Assembly: GCA_051294375.1 (NCBI GenBank) | Contig: CM119269.1 | Location: 2,832,026 to 2,896,025 of the forward strand | Length of the DNA stretch: 64,000 nt | Source of the DNA: Paraspadella gotoi | Taxonomy: Eukaryota > Chaetognatha | Direction of reading: 5' to 3' | Shown: positions 1-12,770 of the stretch, piece after piece | Numbering within the stretch: position 1 is the first letter of the stretch | How the letters are laid out: each line of letters opens with the position of its first letter | Translations under genes and position numbers: made by a program | Notes under the pieces: model-generated | What the model saw: the letters and a program-made list of their open reading frames with translations, nothing else | Database searches by the model: none | Told to the model about the DNA's origin: nothing

Positions 1-337
1 TAAATTTTCTTATTAGCATTCACATATCCAATTCTTATTTGCACAAAGATTTCAAAACTATTATTTCACTACTCATTAGATTCAATTTTGACCGGGAGAA
101 ATGTCCGTCGACCTCGAAGGAGCACGTCTATCGATTCGTCTTTTCATGGGCTATCTATTGGTGTATGTAGTTTTTAAGTGTTTAAAAATATGTTCTAGGG
201 TGTTACAAAAGCGTTAAAGTCACGTGACGGCACACAAAACATAATTCCATGACTAAGTCAGTAATTTTATTATTTACATGTATATTTTACTCATGCTAGT
301 GTGGTTGAGCTACACGTCCCCCCCCACATCTCCTCAC
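1..337. other. No gene recognised; probable intron or 3' part of the GPCR gene
   Basis: The stretch downstream of GPCR exon 3 is AT-rich with a short GC-richer patch near 92-160. No transmembrane-like exon is visible on the minus strand. Confidence 0.4.
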
Positions 338-1575
338 CTCGGTGAGTACTGTGAGCAGGATCGGGGTAAGGAGCGAAAGGATGCAGCTCTTGTTGGCGTC
401 GCTTCGGTGAGTGGAGAGGAAATACTGAAAGGGTCTTGAGACGGCGAAGCAACGAGTCACGGCGATCATGACCGTGCACCACGCGTTGAGTTCGAGGAAA
501 GTCTCGTAGACGTTTCTGTCGGTGGGGTTGGAGGTTTGAGGGTTGAAGAGGGATGGGTGTCGGGTGAATGGGGAGAGACAAATCGATACAACATCAAAAT
601 ACAAATATCATATATTTCTTAAGTTAGCATTTATATGTCCGTACACAATGTGTACTACACATGGATCAGAAAGGTTAAAATTCCGCGTGATTTCATGACT
701 TCCCTTCTTCCCTTCTTACGCTTCTTATCTGATTTTGTCGTAAATTGTATTTGGTCTCTCTTTTAGGTCTTTAACCCTTACGATAATCACGACCAAATAC
801 GTAGTTAATCCACTTCCATGCAAGTCGAAACATTTTTTTTTACTCACCTAGGCGCTTTACCCGGTATGTCAAGACGAATGACGATAAGTCCGACCAGCAT
901 CAGCACGTCTGACAGAGACAGCAGCACCAGCTGCAGCAACGCCGGGTTAAGCCGCACACGGTTTCCGGTGCCGCCTGAAAGAGGAAAATGAGCAGAAGAG
1001 CATTTTAAAAATCCACCAACCGTTCATCAGCGGCCATTGGTGCAGGAGGCAAGTCATTCGCCTCCCAACCCAAAGGTCCGGGGTTCTAGCCCGGTGGTCG
1101 TCAGGCAGTTAAGAGAGACGGGGCGCTTAACCCGCCTGTAAGCGAAGCTCAGGGACTGCTTATATTGAACGGTTCTGTCACTTACACATAACAATAATTA
1201 CAGTCTCTTCAGCATCTCGTTCATCTGTCAACATCTTTCACGATCTTCACGTCGCTCACCTGCTACTCTTCCTTGCTGGAGAAAGACCGTGATGGTGATA
1301 GCGTTGAGACAGATGCCGACGGCGGCGAAGCTCCAGATGGCGACGCTCCACGGGTTCAGCGGCACTAACGCCTCTTCGTCGTCGTAGTAGGAGTAGTCGC
1401 AGTCGTAATCGTTACAGTCCAGTAACATTTTTTGCTCCAGCGGCGGCGTCAGTCGCTCTTCCAGCGAAGGAGTCATTCGCTCCTGTTCCGACGATCCCTG
1501 CTCCAGGACTGGGGACGCGTCGTACGTATCGTAGCTAAAACTGTAGTAGTTCGGATCCCAACTGTAGCTATACAT
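338..1575 (-). CDS. Rhodopsin-family GPCR, first three exons (partial)
   Basis: Class A seven-helix receptor of the plasma membrane; ligand unknown, peptide-receptor-like by overall look. Exons on the minus strand are 1575-1260, 974-848 and 515-338, joined by GT-AG introns with matching phases (1, then 2). Exon 1 gives a long acidic extracellular N-terminus rich in Tyr, Asp and Glu (residues 1-70), then TM1 (about 75-98) with the conserved Asn in LNAITI. Exon 2 gives TM2 with the conserved Asp in LSLSDVLML. Exon 3 gives TM3 and the cytoplasmic motif, here TRCFAVSRPF where the family usually has D/E-R-Y, followed by a TM4-like segment (SLLTPILLTVL). TM5-TM7 are not found in the remaining 337 bases and probably lie beyond the left edge. 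The first intron is mostly a SINE. The receptor class is clear from TM1-TM3; the subfamily is not. Confidence 0.75.
1007..1200 (+). mobile_element. tRNA-like SINE, copy 1 (in GPCR intron 1)
   Basis: Nearly 200 bp match, in inverted orientation, a second copy at 45930-46140. The element has a pol III B-box-like GGTTCTAGCCC preceded by an A-box-like TGGTGCAGGAGG, so it resembles a tRNA-derived SINE. It is bounded by a 9-bp perfect inverted repeat, AACCGTTCA at 1018-1026 and TGAACGGTT at 1166-1174, and shares an AT-rich tail (CATAACAATAATTA) with the other copy. It occupies about two thirds of the 285-bp intron between GPCR exons 1 and 2. The inverted termini leave open a non-autonomous DNA transposon instead. 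Confidence 0.7.
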
Positions 1576-1866
1576 TATTGGGAGGGTTTTCGGCGGAAAA
1601 AGATGGAGATGTGACGTGGGGGGGGAGGGATTTTCGAAGGCTGCTCGGGTTTTAAATCCAAGTTAGCCGATCGGAAGAGGATAAGTTCCTCGGCCGATGG
1701 GGAGAAAATGCGTTTGTGAGCCGATCGAGAAAGGAAGCGTTCGTCAGCCAATCGGGATAAAGAGCTTCATAAATTGCGTTTTTTCTCCATTCGTTTTTTT
1801 TCTTGTCATCATTGTTTTCATTGAACGCCCCTGAGCGACGCTAAGAAAACGACGCGTTTTGGTTGA

Positions 1867-1971
1867 GCCAATCTGGGGGAACGAGGCGGCGTCATCGTTA
1901 AGTCAATCTGGGGGAGCGAGGCGGCGTCATCGTTAAGTCAATCTGGGGGAACGAGGCGGCGTCATCGTGAC
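1867..1971. repeat. 35-bp minisatellite, three units
   Basis: Three head-to-tail 35-bp units begin at 1867, 1902 and 1937. The core is CAATCTGGGGGA followed by CGAGGCGGCGTCATCGTTAA. Units 1 and 3 differ from unit 2 by one internal base (AACG versus AGCG), with small end differences. Confidence 0.9.
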
Positions 1972-2952
1972 CCAATTGAAGGGATTTCTCGTTCGAATGA
2001 TGATATTCCTTGATCTCGATATCGAGGCGATCATCGGCGAAGACGAAAAAAAAACAAATGACGCTCGATTTCTGATCAAAGAGAAATAAAATGAAAAGAA
2101 TTAAGGTCATCGAAATGAGACGATTATCCGCTCATGAGAAAACGAAATTTCTATGAGAAAATTGAAAAAAAGTTCGTGAAACTTTATACGTAATAAAACG
2201 TGAATGTTTTCGTGACGGTACAGTTTGAAACAGTTTTTTTTTTTTAGTGAGACAGTGAGAGTTGGGGGTGATGTGAATCGGGAAGGACGAGCCTATGATT
2301 CACGACGACGTCGATGATTACGTAAAGAACCAGATTTAGTTTTGAGAAAAATTAAAGCGAGACTGGTGGGGGGGGGAGAGAGAGAGAGAGAGAGAGAAAG
2401 AGAGACTTTTTTTTTCGAAAAAGAATCCGAACGACCATTTTTTTATTTCGATTTAAAGTATCCTTACGCTTTTTGTTTATTTAAAAAACGTCGAAATGTT
2501 TAAAAATTGAAAATGTTATGAATGGTTCTTTATTCAACGTAATTATAAATAACCTTTTTTTTTCGTATTTTATGATTTCCGTCGGTTTTATTATTTTGAG
2601 AATTTTTTTTTTTTTTTAAATTGTATTTTAGAATTGATTAAATTCGCCCATCGAATCCGCCGCGAGATCACGTAACCATCGACCCCGTCACCCTATCCTC
2701 GACCGCCTTCCGCCGTTCACCCGGCGAAACAACAAACTTCCGCGCGCTAGATCCAAACGCCAATCACTTTCTAATAACTAATTAAATCTAAAACAACGTC
2801 GGAGATAAACGTAAACAATAAACAATAAACACAATTGGTGGTGGAAATAGTTTTGGGTGAACTCCTTTTCACGAGCCGAGTCTCCCTCGTCCCTCGTTTT
2901 CGGCCTCCGGAGATCAACGATCGAGCATTTTCAATCATGATCAAAAAACGAC

Positions 2953-2953
<1 letters not shown>

Positions 2954-3011
<58 letters not shown>
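2954..3011. repeat. CGA trinucleotide microsatellite
   Basis: About 19 tandem CGA/ACG units. Similar shorter runs occur near 3200-3235 and 63880-63909, and inside the repeated block near 12390-12417. Confidence 0.95.
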
Positions 3012-3012
<1 letters not shown>

Positions 3013-3329
3013 CACGATAAGGACAAAGTCGACGACCAGGAAGAAATAATAACAAAATCAGGGCAACGGGAAAAAAAAATTGCTCTTTTTTTTTCTGACT
3101 CCGCCGCCGTCGTCGTTGTTGTTGTTGTTAATGATAAACGAAGATGAATGAGCAAAACCAAAACAAAAGCCGAATTTCGCCGGTCGGAATAAATGAACTT
3201 CGACGACGATGAAGACGACGACGACGACGACGACGAAAACGACAAAATTTCAAGATTAGAGAAACGAATCATTGAATGAAAAATTTAAAATTATCCTTTA
3301 ACAAAGGATTTTGAATATTAGGAAAAAGA

Positions 3330-3335
3330 AGAGAG

Positions 3336-3400
<65 letters not shown>

Positions 3401-3406
3401 AGAGAG
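3330..3406. repeat. GA dinucleotide microsatellite
   Basis: About 75 bp of nearly pure GA with a few G or A slips. It is one of many GA/CT tracts that account for the Arg-Glu and Ser-Leu repeat open frames in this window. Confidence 0.95.
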
Positions 3407-5504
3407 TGCCGAAAAAAAAACGTTCGCACAAAATAATTCTTTTATCTCGAGAGGGAAAAAAAACCCGAGGAACTAAGTAACTATTTGAAAAATAGTAGTT
3501 GGGAATTGTTTACCCGAGAAGAAGACGGCGGGGGTCGGGGAAGGGGGGGTGTTTTAGGGGGTGTTTGAGGGGAGGGGGTGGAGGTCTCTGATTGTCTGGA
3601 CTTTGAGACAAAGAAAATCTTTAGCCTGGAGCAATTGGAGAGTGGAGGCCCTCCACTGGAGGGGTCGTCACTGATTGAAACAAAGAGGACCGAGGTTTCG
3701 CGAGGCGTACATACGACTTTCAGTTGATTTTAAGGAACGTAAATTAATAAATTGATAAATATATAAATAAATAAATAATATTTTTTTTAAATAAGCTCAA
3801 TCAATCTTGAGATATTGTTTATGGGAGAGAAAAAAATTCGCAGAAAAAAATATAAGATTTCTCACCGAGTTGACACGTTCACTTAAATTGTCACGATTTT
3901 ATAATTCTGACGTCACGCTATTCAAAATGTTAAGTTATTCTAAAATGACCTAAACAGTTCGAAAAGTATTACTTTAACGAGTTTCTTTAATTATAAATTT
4001 TTTTTATCGCAAGGATTTTTCGTAGTAAGATTCTTAGTTTCGTCACTCGCAAAAAATGTTTTGAAAATGTGTTAAACTTGAAGTGATAATATTCTTAAAA
4101 ACTAGTTAGGCTCAGGCATAAAAAGTGATAAAACTCACCTGGTTTCAATGGCATTGTTTGAGCGGAGACCATTGTCGCATCTTTCACTTTCATCATTTTC
4201 GTTGTCAGAAAAAAACAATAACATTCTAAAATTAATGCACGCTAATATTTAACGCGTCTGACTGTAGGATTGGAACCCTCGTTCTTCTCCCACTCTTTGG
4301 GCGATTAGCCGAATTTTATAATTAGACATTTGTTTGTGGAGTTTCATATTTTATAAACTTTAAATAATTTAATAAATAAATAAAAAGATTCATCATCAGT
4401 TTTCGAACTCGAGATTTTCAATCCATGTCCAGCTTACTTTTTCTCTCTTCACAAGTTAATTTTTCTTAATGTCAATTATGTTTATTATTTCATTGGTTAA
4501 TGTTTCCATTGTTTATTTATATGAATGTTACTGTTTATATTTTTTGTATATATAGATATTCTTATTGCTTGTCAAATAAGCAGACAGATATCTATATGCT
4601 TTGATTATTTTATTAGCTTTGTTTTTACTATTGAACAAATAAAACTTTTGTCTGTGAGAATTTTTATTATTCACACGAACTTGGAGTCAATTCGCTTTAG
4701 TGACTGTTCGCCACATGACAACCGTCTGCAACGAAATGCCGCATTCTCTTTCCGACTTCCTTCGCACCGAATAAGCGGAGCCAGTAAAAGATGAGCGAAT
4801 GAACAATGCGAATGAAAGATGCGTCACCCAAACTTCATTTTCAGATCATCTTTCTTTTTTTTTTTTCCGCCGAAAGGCGTCGTTCATTTTCGTTCGGTGG
4901 TCTTCGTCGAAATGAATTCGTCAATCATAGCGCCCCGGATCTCTCTTCCCTCTCGCGCCTCTTTAAACCTTTCCCTTCCTCGCCCCACTCCCCTTCTCCG
5001 ACTTTCCTCAACAGGCTGACGACCCTGTTCCCCCTCCATCAACCGCCCACCACCCCCACCCCTGAGTCCGCTCCCCCTCCTTTTCCTCTCTCAATCCATT
5101 CGCCGCGAGAAAAAAAAACATCTCTCGATGTTGTCACGAAATTCGCGCTTGATGAATAGACGATCGTCAACGTCGTTAATTTGTTGTTCAATCTAACGTT
5201 GAAATATTGAATCAATTTAACAACCGCTCTTTTGCCCGCGAGTAGTCAGTCGCAGCGCACCTCTGGATTTAGAAAACCGAGGGGGGGGGGTCAAAGGATC
5301 TTTTTTAAATGGCGCGACGACGAAGATTAAGTTTGTATTAAAATTTATTCTTTTTTAAAAAATACGAGTGCGTTTCTTTTCTCAACTTGATATTTTCTCC
5401 CTCTGCTCCTTCATCTCTTTTTCTCTTTCCTCTTCCTCCTCCTCCTCTTCCACACTTCCTCCTCCTCATCTTCCACACTTCTCCCTCTCGTCCCCCCCCC
5501 CTTT

Positions 5505-5529
5505 NNNNNNNNNNNNNNNNNNNNNNNNN
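5505..5529. other. Assembly gap (25 N)
   Basis: Exactly 25 N. The bases after it (CATGGCATTCTTAACATTTC) are the same as those after the 25-N gap at 16206-16230. A fixed-length placeholder is the likely meaning, so the true gap size is unknown. Confidence 0.95.
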
Positions 5530-5794
5530 CATGGCATTCTTAACATTTCTCGGCAATGAAATGGAATGTTATTTTCAAATTTTAAATGTTACTAATAGTA
5601 TATTCATTTAGGCATTTGCGGTTGATATTAAAATTAAACAAAATACAATTGATTGTTGCATTAATTGCTCTTGATTTATTACAGGTCAGTTACAAGTTCT
5701 AACCTTTACCGTGAGATGCAACGAAACGGGAGAGAGAGAGTGAGAAAAAGAGCGAGAGAGAGAGAGACAGAGATGAGAGAGAAATTCAATCAAT

Positions 5795-6683
5795 TCAGAA
5801 ATTTCTTCCTGTTAATTTCTTTGAAGATTGAGGGCGACCCACACCGCGCCATTTATCGGTCATGATGATCCGTAGTAATCCGCGGCCGCCTCGCACATGT
5901 CTGCTTGGCCGCTTTCTAGTGCCCCGCCCGCGACGTTCATATCCTGCTAGCATGAGAACGCACCATCTGGGCATACCTGCTCACAATCCCAGATGTTTGG
6001 ACGAACGGATAGCGCGGTATGGCGGGTCTCGTGATGCTCGCTTCTAAGGTATGCGTTTGTGGATAATAAGGGGGGATGCAAAGTTTTTTTAAGGATAAAA
6101 AAAACTAGTGCGAAATTAGTCAATAATAGATTCTAGGTTTACCAAACATCTACAAATGTAGTTAGATCTACGATACGTTTATTACAAGAATATAGTTAAA
6201 ACGATTTTACTGTTAAATTTTAATTACCGTAGACTCAAACCTCTTGGTTGATTCTGTTGTTAAAACTTTTGCAGTCTTCTGACAAATCCATAAAGGACAG
6301 CAATGTTTGAGAAGATCATTTGATTTCCTGAAAATAAAAAAATAATCTTAAAAAAAAAAGCTTAAAAACTAGTTGGTGTTCCTTACTGTTGGAAAATCCT
6401 CCACAGTTCCCCAATTAATTGCTTCGCTAGTTAACTTTCCCATTTTCTCTCAGTACAGTGAAGTCTCCTGTCTCCGAAGATAAGATATAAATAAACGTTA
6501 TAGTCCACTCAATTTTCATCAGAATCCAATTATATCCAACTCCCCGCCAAAAATTCTAACCTTAAAAGTGACGTCGCCAATCGGAGGAACATCTTCCTCA
6601 CGTCTTCGTCATCTCGCAACCAAAACGTGGACGCGTAATTTGCAGCGGTTCGTCGCGCGCTTCTACCGGTTTTCCTACGACAT
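5795..6683 (-). pseudogene. Broken copy 1 of the small four-exon gene
   Basis: Aligns in reverse to the intact gene at 30764-31556. The start region reads ATG TCG TAG where the intact copy reads ATG TCG TGG. Exon 2 carries several single-base insertions. Exon 4 is heavily scrambled by insertions, yet its first bases (GAAGCGAGCATCA) and its end (GGAAGAAATTTCTGA) are preserved. This mixture looks like an uncorrected noisy read rather than evolved decay, so it is probably a sequencing artefact, not a true pseudogene. Confidence 0.7.
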
Positions 6684-9528
6684 CGCGACTTGGCCGAGGC
6701 GTCGCCTTTAGAGCTTCCCGCGTGGCAAGGTCTGAGACGCGTAAGCGGATCTTACTTTGATGACGAATGGTAACAAATATGAAACAAGGACGAGAAATAC
6801 GCCCAAAAGAAATTTGGCGGGAAGGAAGTTTAGCAACGCGAATGTTTACAACAGAGACCGCTTACGATTAAAAAAAAAAAATCACGACGTTATTTTTGAA
6901 AAAAAATAGGGAGCAGCAAGTAAAAATGAAATTATAGCACGACACCCCAATTGTAATTAGTTCAAATTTAAGATTTCGCAGATGTCTTAATCAACAAAAT
7001 CGTTTTTCTCATAAACTTTTTTTCTTCAAGTCAAACATCCAGGTTTGATGAAATCCTCGGCGGCTTTGAACGTCATCAGCTCGTCAAACGTGGACCGTGT
7101 AGCCGATTTCAAGTTGTTGACCTCGCGAATCACGAGATTAAAGTAACAAGATTGAATTCGAACTTTTGCGTGACTGCAGAAACACATTTTAATATGTTAT
7201 GGAGATACCGATGATCGAAAACTACTCTTTCGTTAAAACCGCTTTTCGCTTCGTTACGCGTTTCGCTTTTCACTTCTTTTGTTCATAGATTTAAAATTAT
7301 GAAGCTGAATCAGTTAATGAGTGCCAACGTTTAACTATTCTTGCTGCCCCATTAATTTTTACATTGATAGTATTTTGAATATACACTTTCAACATTCGCC
7401 AAGAACGTAGCCTTCATCTTTTTAACTATCGCCAGAAATTAGATTCGCTTTACAATCTGCAATCTAAAATTGCTCTAGATATATAACAACGGAACCACAT
7501 AACGTTCGAAATGGTTTCGGTGTCGAACTAAACCAAAGAATTTCAATCGAATTGAAAGAAATTCGTTGTTTTCTTCCTCCTCCCATCAACATCTGTTTTT
7601 CTTGCGGGGATTCAAAGATCTTACGCTGGAATTTTACAAACATCTCCCATCAATCGTTCACCCGACATCCGACGTTTAATCTAAAGCACTAAACAATTAT
7701 TTCATTCAACTTTACATGCGATTTTTTACGCGAAAATCAGGTAATTTATTGGCCCGCCCAACTCAAAAATCATCTCAGGAAATTCGAAATTTTTCTTTTC
7801 GAGGTTGTAAGCGATATTTCTGGCGAAACTCGTGATCCAGGATCTTATTCTTGAACGGTGCAAATTCGCATACATTTTCTCCCTCGGCGATCGCTTGCGC
7901 CGGCTGCGTCCGAAAAAAAAGTTTCTTTTTTTCTCTCTTTTTTGAGAAATCCGAAACGCCATCTAAAGTTATTCTTTTTTTCGAAGTTTTGACGCCATTG
8001 CGTAACCCAAGCTTCTGACCTTCGCATTGTCTCTTACTCAAAGCGCAAAGGCAAGAGCGAGCATACGGAAGGAAAAATATCTTCGCTCTCCTTTTTACAT
8101 TTTTTTTTTCGGGTTGGCGGCGGCTGCGCAGCGGCTCTATCAGATTATATTTTTCTTTTAAATCTTTAGGCCTAATTTGAAAGATAATAATCAAAATACA
8201 TTTATATATGCCATGCTAATCACTTTAACTATACTAAAAAATGCTATATTCTACTCTTTTTTATACTAGGCGCCTTTCAGTTTCTTTTCTGCCCCGTCTT
8301 TAACCTTTTTTACCAAGCTTACCCAAGTTTGAAAGATGGTTCTACTTTTACTTTTAGAGTGCAATTTTATCCATTTGATCGATTCGTTTAGATGAAGTTT
8401 TAGGCTCGCGATTCAATGTTGGAATTTAAAAAAAAAAAAAAAAAAAAAACAAAAAAGGATGATAAAATCTTCAAGAGACATTTCGGTTTTTGGTGGCGGG
8501 AATCGGAAAGGCGGGGGGGGACGGGCGCGGAGGATTTCATCTTGAATTCGCTTCTCACGAATTTTAACTATCACTTTCACTTTGCCTAATTTAATTCGCC
8601 CTCATAAATGCGTGAAATGCTTATGCTAACTTCTTTTTCTCGCCCCAGACTGCTCGTTTGCCTTCAGATTTTTCTTAATTTATTTCGCCTCATGAAGTCG
8701 TGATCCGGATTCCTGAATTCTTTAATAAACTTGCCCTGACCACGAGAACCGGCACAGGAAAAAAAAAAAATCGATATAAAAAATATCTTAATATATTTTT
8801 TTTTAACGCCATAGGTAGCACATGGGAAAGAAGAGTCCCGGGCGCCTTTTCGCACGCCGATAACCCATTTTTCGGCTTTCTCTCCGTTATTCTCTGCCTC
8901 TGCGGCTCTCGAGGGGTGCTTGGGCGGGACCCTTTTAACTTTCTTAATTGAATGTTTTCTCTGTTGTATGTATCTGAGAATCGTTTTGTTTGGCGGTTTG
9001 CCTCTTTTCCCGCCTCCGATTCTCGCGCGCAGTGTGCCCGATTTCGAAGCAAGCAGGCTTGACAATCGATCGGGCGTGGGTATATTTATACCGAAAAGAA
9101 TCGAAAGCGGCCCTTTTGAATGTTGCCAATTATTTGCTCAGCTTACGACACAGCGGCAATACAGACAATAAGCAAAATGTTGACAAAACGCTTTTGCAGC
9201 AGATACTCCATGGCACTATTTACGTTTATCAATTTTTAATTTATGAATTGAAAAAAACAAAACTTATTGATTTTATTTCAAAAGACCAAAACCTGCTTTT
9301 TTTAAATATTACTACAAATTAAATTGAACTAGAGTCTCAACGATATTAAACAACAAAAACAACATCGCCTCGCTCCATCAGTGATCCTTAAAATCAATTG
9401 ATAATTCTTATTACAGACCTTCGCCTCTCCCGCTCCTTGCCCCGTTCCTCCAACAAAGCTTTTCAAAGCTAAAACCCATCACCCCTCATTACCCCCTCGC
9501 ACATCAATTCGAAACCGTATTGCCAAAT

Positions 9529-9561
9529 CTCTCCTCTCTCCTCCTCTCTCTCTTCTCTCTC

Positions 9562-9592
<31 letters not shown>

Positions 9593-9598
9593 CTCTCT

Positions 9599-9630
<32 letters not shown>
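9529..9630. repeat. CT dinucleotide microsatellite
   Basis: About 100 bp of CT with a few interruptions. Repeated unchanged at 20230-20331 and present as a longer, purer GA run at about 28032-28118 in the inverted copy. Confidence 0.95.
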
Positions 9631-9633
<3 letters not shown>

Positions 9634-11340
9634 CGTACATCGATGAAGCGAACCGCCTAACATTACGAGGGAGAGGGAGAGAAGAAAGCGCCGCTCTCCC
9701 CCCTCCTTTAGTTTTTAGATAGCTGGCCCCTGAACTTGAGCGATAACGTTCGTCTGTCTTTTGGGCCTACGGCGGAGACGATGAAAAGGATCTCGCGCAA
9801 AATTTTCATCTTCTCTTTTTCCTCGTCTTCCTCTTTCTAACCCAAATAAGTCAAAAAAATATATTTTTATCGCCCAATGAAAAGTTTTATTTAAAGCGAC
9901 ATTTATATCTCAATTTTCAGCGCCCCCTTTTCCACTATTTTCAAAAGATTTTTCTTGTGAAGCCCACAATTAAAAATTAAATTAAAACCAAATAAACATT
10001 ACATTTTTGGCAATATACATTCACTTGGTAGTATGATACCACTCCGTAAAAATCCATATTTCCTACTTTTATCCAAAACCTATACTATGAAAGCGTTTGG
10101 CTTACAAAAATAATTCAATAGAATGATTTTGCTTGTCGGTGCTGGTGTTGTGGCTATTCCATACAGACTACCGTTCCTCTTAATTAAAAATGTAATCCGT
10201 GGATAAGAAAAACCGATCTCGACCTCGTGCTTTAAATTGAAACATGGTACCATTTCATTATGATATCATATGTCGGCGCCCTAATTGTACCTGTCCCGTG
10301 CGTCAATCTTTTTTCTTTGTCTAATTGTACACATGATCCCTCTGATTTAAAATCCGGATTTTATTTTAAAAGGAAAAAACAAAAATTTCTACCACTACCG
10401 TACCACGATTTATACTAATTTCCTTGCATGTCTTCGTTTCGATTTTACTGTCCACTTTTCAGTCCTCGCTCCACCTTTTTTTTATTTCGTCTCCCACTTG
10501 TATTTTCCCACTTCAACTCTCCCCTTTTTTCTTTTCAAGCTAGTTTCACTCTCCCGACAAATCGTCGGTGCGATTCAGTTGGCGCGTAATTTTCCCCTGC
10601 GAAATCTTGTGGCAGTACGATGTTGTCATCGTAATTTGGCGCCAAAGCTCAAGTAAGCCAAGTGCAGCTATTAATTTATGCAAAATAACTCATCGCATTT
10701 GCCTTTAGTATCCACAATGCTAAAAAAAAAACAAAAAAAAACTTGTGTAGATCCTCTACTATCTTTTTTTGCGGGTTTTTATTTAATTGACTTCATTTCA
10801 ACTTTTGACTTGTTAAAAGTTCAACGGTTTACCGCTGCCCAGTTCTTTATTTTTCATTTCCAGTTGGATGGTTATTTCCTTCGACTCGCCCTCTACTCCT
10901 ATTCAACGCCTGTTTGCGTCATAAAAGTTTTTTTTTTGTTGCCGCTCTCAGCGTCAGTCAGCGTCGTCTTAAGTTCGCCTTAAGTTCGGTCTTAAGTTCG
11001 TCTTAAGTTCGTCTTAAGATTCGTCGTCACGCTTCAAAACCTCGTTCGTCGCTGGTTCGTTCCAACATTCGTCGCACATCGTCCCAAGTGCGTTTCTCCC
11101 TTTCCAAATTTTAATCCGCGGTTTAAAATCGAATTAAGTCAATCTTCAAAACGAAGCTGGCTTCTTTGCGGAATTAGATAAATGAACCCGAGTTTCTTTT
11201 TTCTTCAACAGATGCGGCTAAAAAAAAATTCTTCTGGGGTTTCTGTTTTTTAATACCCGTGCGTCAAGTGAAGAAAAGTGTGGAGGTGGAACGACCCCCA
11301 GACACCGGCGGTGGTGCTCGATATTCCACCCATCTTTAAT

Positions 11341-11370
11341 ATCGTTTTCTCTTTTATTTCTTTCTTTCTC

Positions 11371-11410
<40 letters not shown>

Positions 11411-11424
11411 TCCTTTCTTTCTTT

Positions 11425-11459
<35 letters not shown>

Positions 11460-11460
11460 A
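11341..11460. repeat. TTTC tetranucleotide microsatellite
   Basis: About 120 bp of TTTC units, repeated at 22042-22161 and as GAAA near 26365-26475 in the inverted copy. The open frames across it are low-complexity artefacts. Confidence 0.95.
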
Positions 11461-12736
11461 CGATGTTCTAATATACTTTCCCCACCATCTTTTAACCTCC
11501 ACTCCCCACCTGCCCGATCTAACTCTTCTCCCTCACTGACCTTTTTGCCGCACCCAACACTATCCCTCTCCAACTTAGCCAAGCCTCACCCCCCCTGCTT
11601 GTCGCTTGGCCCACCTCCTCCTCCTCCTCCTCCTCCTCCTGCCTCCCTCCTCCCTCAAACGAGGGGTGGACGGACCTCTGCGTGGCGGGCGCGTTTCTTT
11701 CTTAATTCTCGTTTTTCGCATCGGAGGGGGTCGAAAAAAGACGTCGACGACGTTGTTGAAAACGACGTACGAAGATGCTGGACGACGACGACTTCGTTAG
11801 ATGACCACGACGACCCGTTGACGACGGCAGCGAAGACGATGACCACGACGAGCGTTTGATCACTACGAGGATGATCACTCACGAGGATGAAAACAACGGA
11901 GAACGACGGTTTCCCTCTTTCTAATTTATTGTCAACAACCACTACATTTTAAATTGCCGAGTCAATTTTGACTTTTTTTCTTTGTCTTCGTCAAAATTTT
12001 TAGTAAAACGCGTTTTAAGTACACAGAACGTCTGTATTTACGACCGAAGCTCTCATTGTATTGCGCGAATCTGCAGCAATCTGCAATTTGCAATCGTCAT
12101 CCAACGAAGTTAACTCTTAAAAGAGTAAGGGCGTCAGTAACTTACACAAAAAACTGAAACTTAGTCTATTTTATCTCATAATATATCATTCTAATACGAG
12201 AAAAGAACGCAGAAATAACTGCCGGGATAACGAAGAATGGACAAGCATGTCGTCGACGAAGCCGACACGACGACGACAACGAATTAGCCACTCCTTCAAG
12301 ACAACGACGAAGCGAAACCATAACTTGCGTCGACACGAGACGCAATAAAAGTAACAACGCTTGCTAACAAAGTTTTAGACCGACCGGTGGTTGACGACGA
12401 CGACGACGACGACGACACGATTATTAATTCCACCTGCAAGAGAAGACGCATCGGCCACCCATCGACGAAATCGAGCGAAATAAAACTCACGTTTACGACG
12501 ACGACAGAAGAGACGATGAGAGACGGATAGAGAAAGAGAGACGAGAAAGAGAGAGAGATCGAGAGAAGAGAGAGAGAGAGAGAGGAGAGAGAGGATAGAT
12601 GTCTGCCTGGTTCACGACCACCTCGAACGGGGGCCACCGTTGATTGACAGGTTGATTTGAGAGATATAGTCCTTCGCGTCCAGAACTAGAGTTGAAACTT
12701 TGATGAATAACGAAAAATTGATCTCGTCTCTCTCTC

Positions 12737-12770
<34 letters not shown>

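Larger units (their letters stand above)
1576..5504. other. Non-coding region upstream of the GPCR gene
   Basis: No exon with convincing protein content and splice sites is visible. The stretch holds a 35-bp minisatellite (1867-1971), GA runs (about 2372-2405 and 3330-3406), a CGA trinucleotide run (2954-3011) and a CT/TCC-rich patch before the N gap. The rest is AT-rich. Confidence 0.5.

Noticed and set aside
4806-5159. A 117-codon Pro/Ser-rich plus-strand open frame
   Set aside because: Composition follows a CT/CCC-rich patch and no motif or splice partner is visible.
7726-9322. Several 60-139-codon open frames in the repeated block
   Set aside because: They are not preserved as open frames in the inverted copy and show no family features or splice context.
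11278-11859. A 193-codon plus-strand open frame (and its copy at 21979-22560)
   Set aside because: Most of it is translated TTTC and CCT repeats with no splice sites or recognisable domain.
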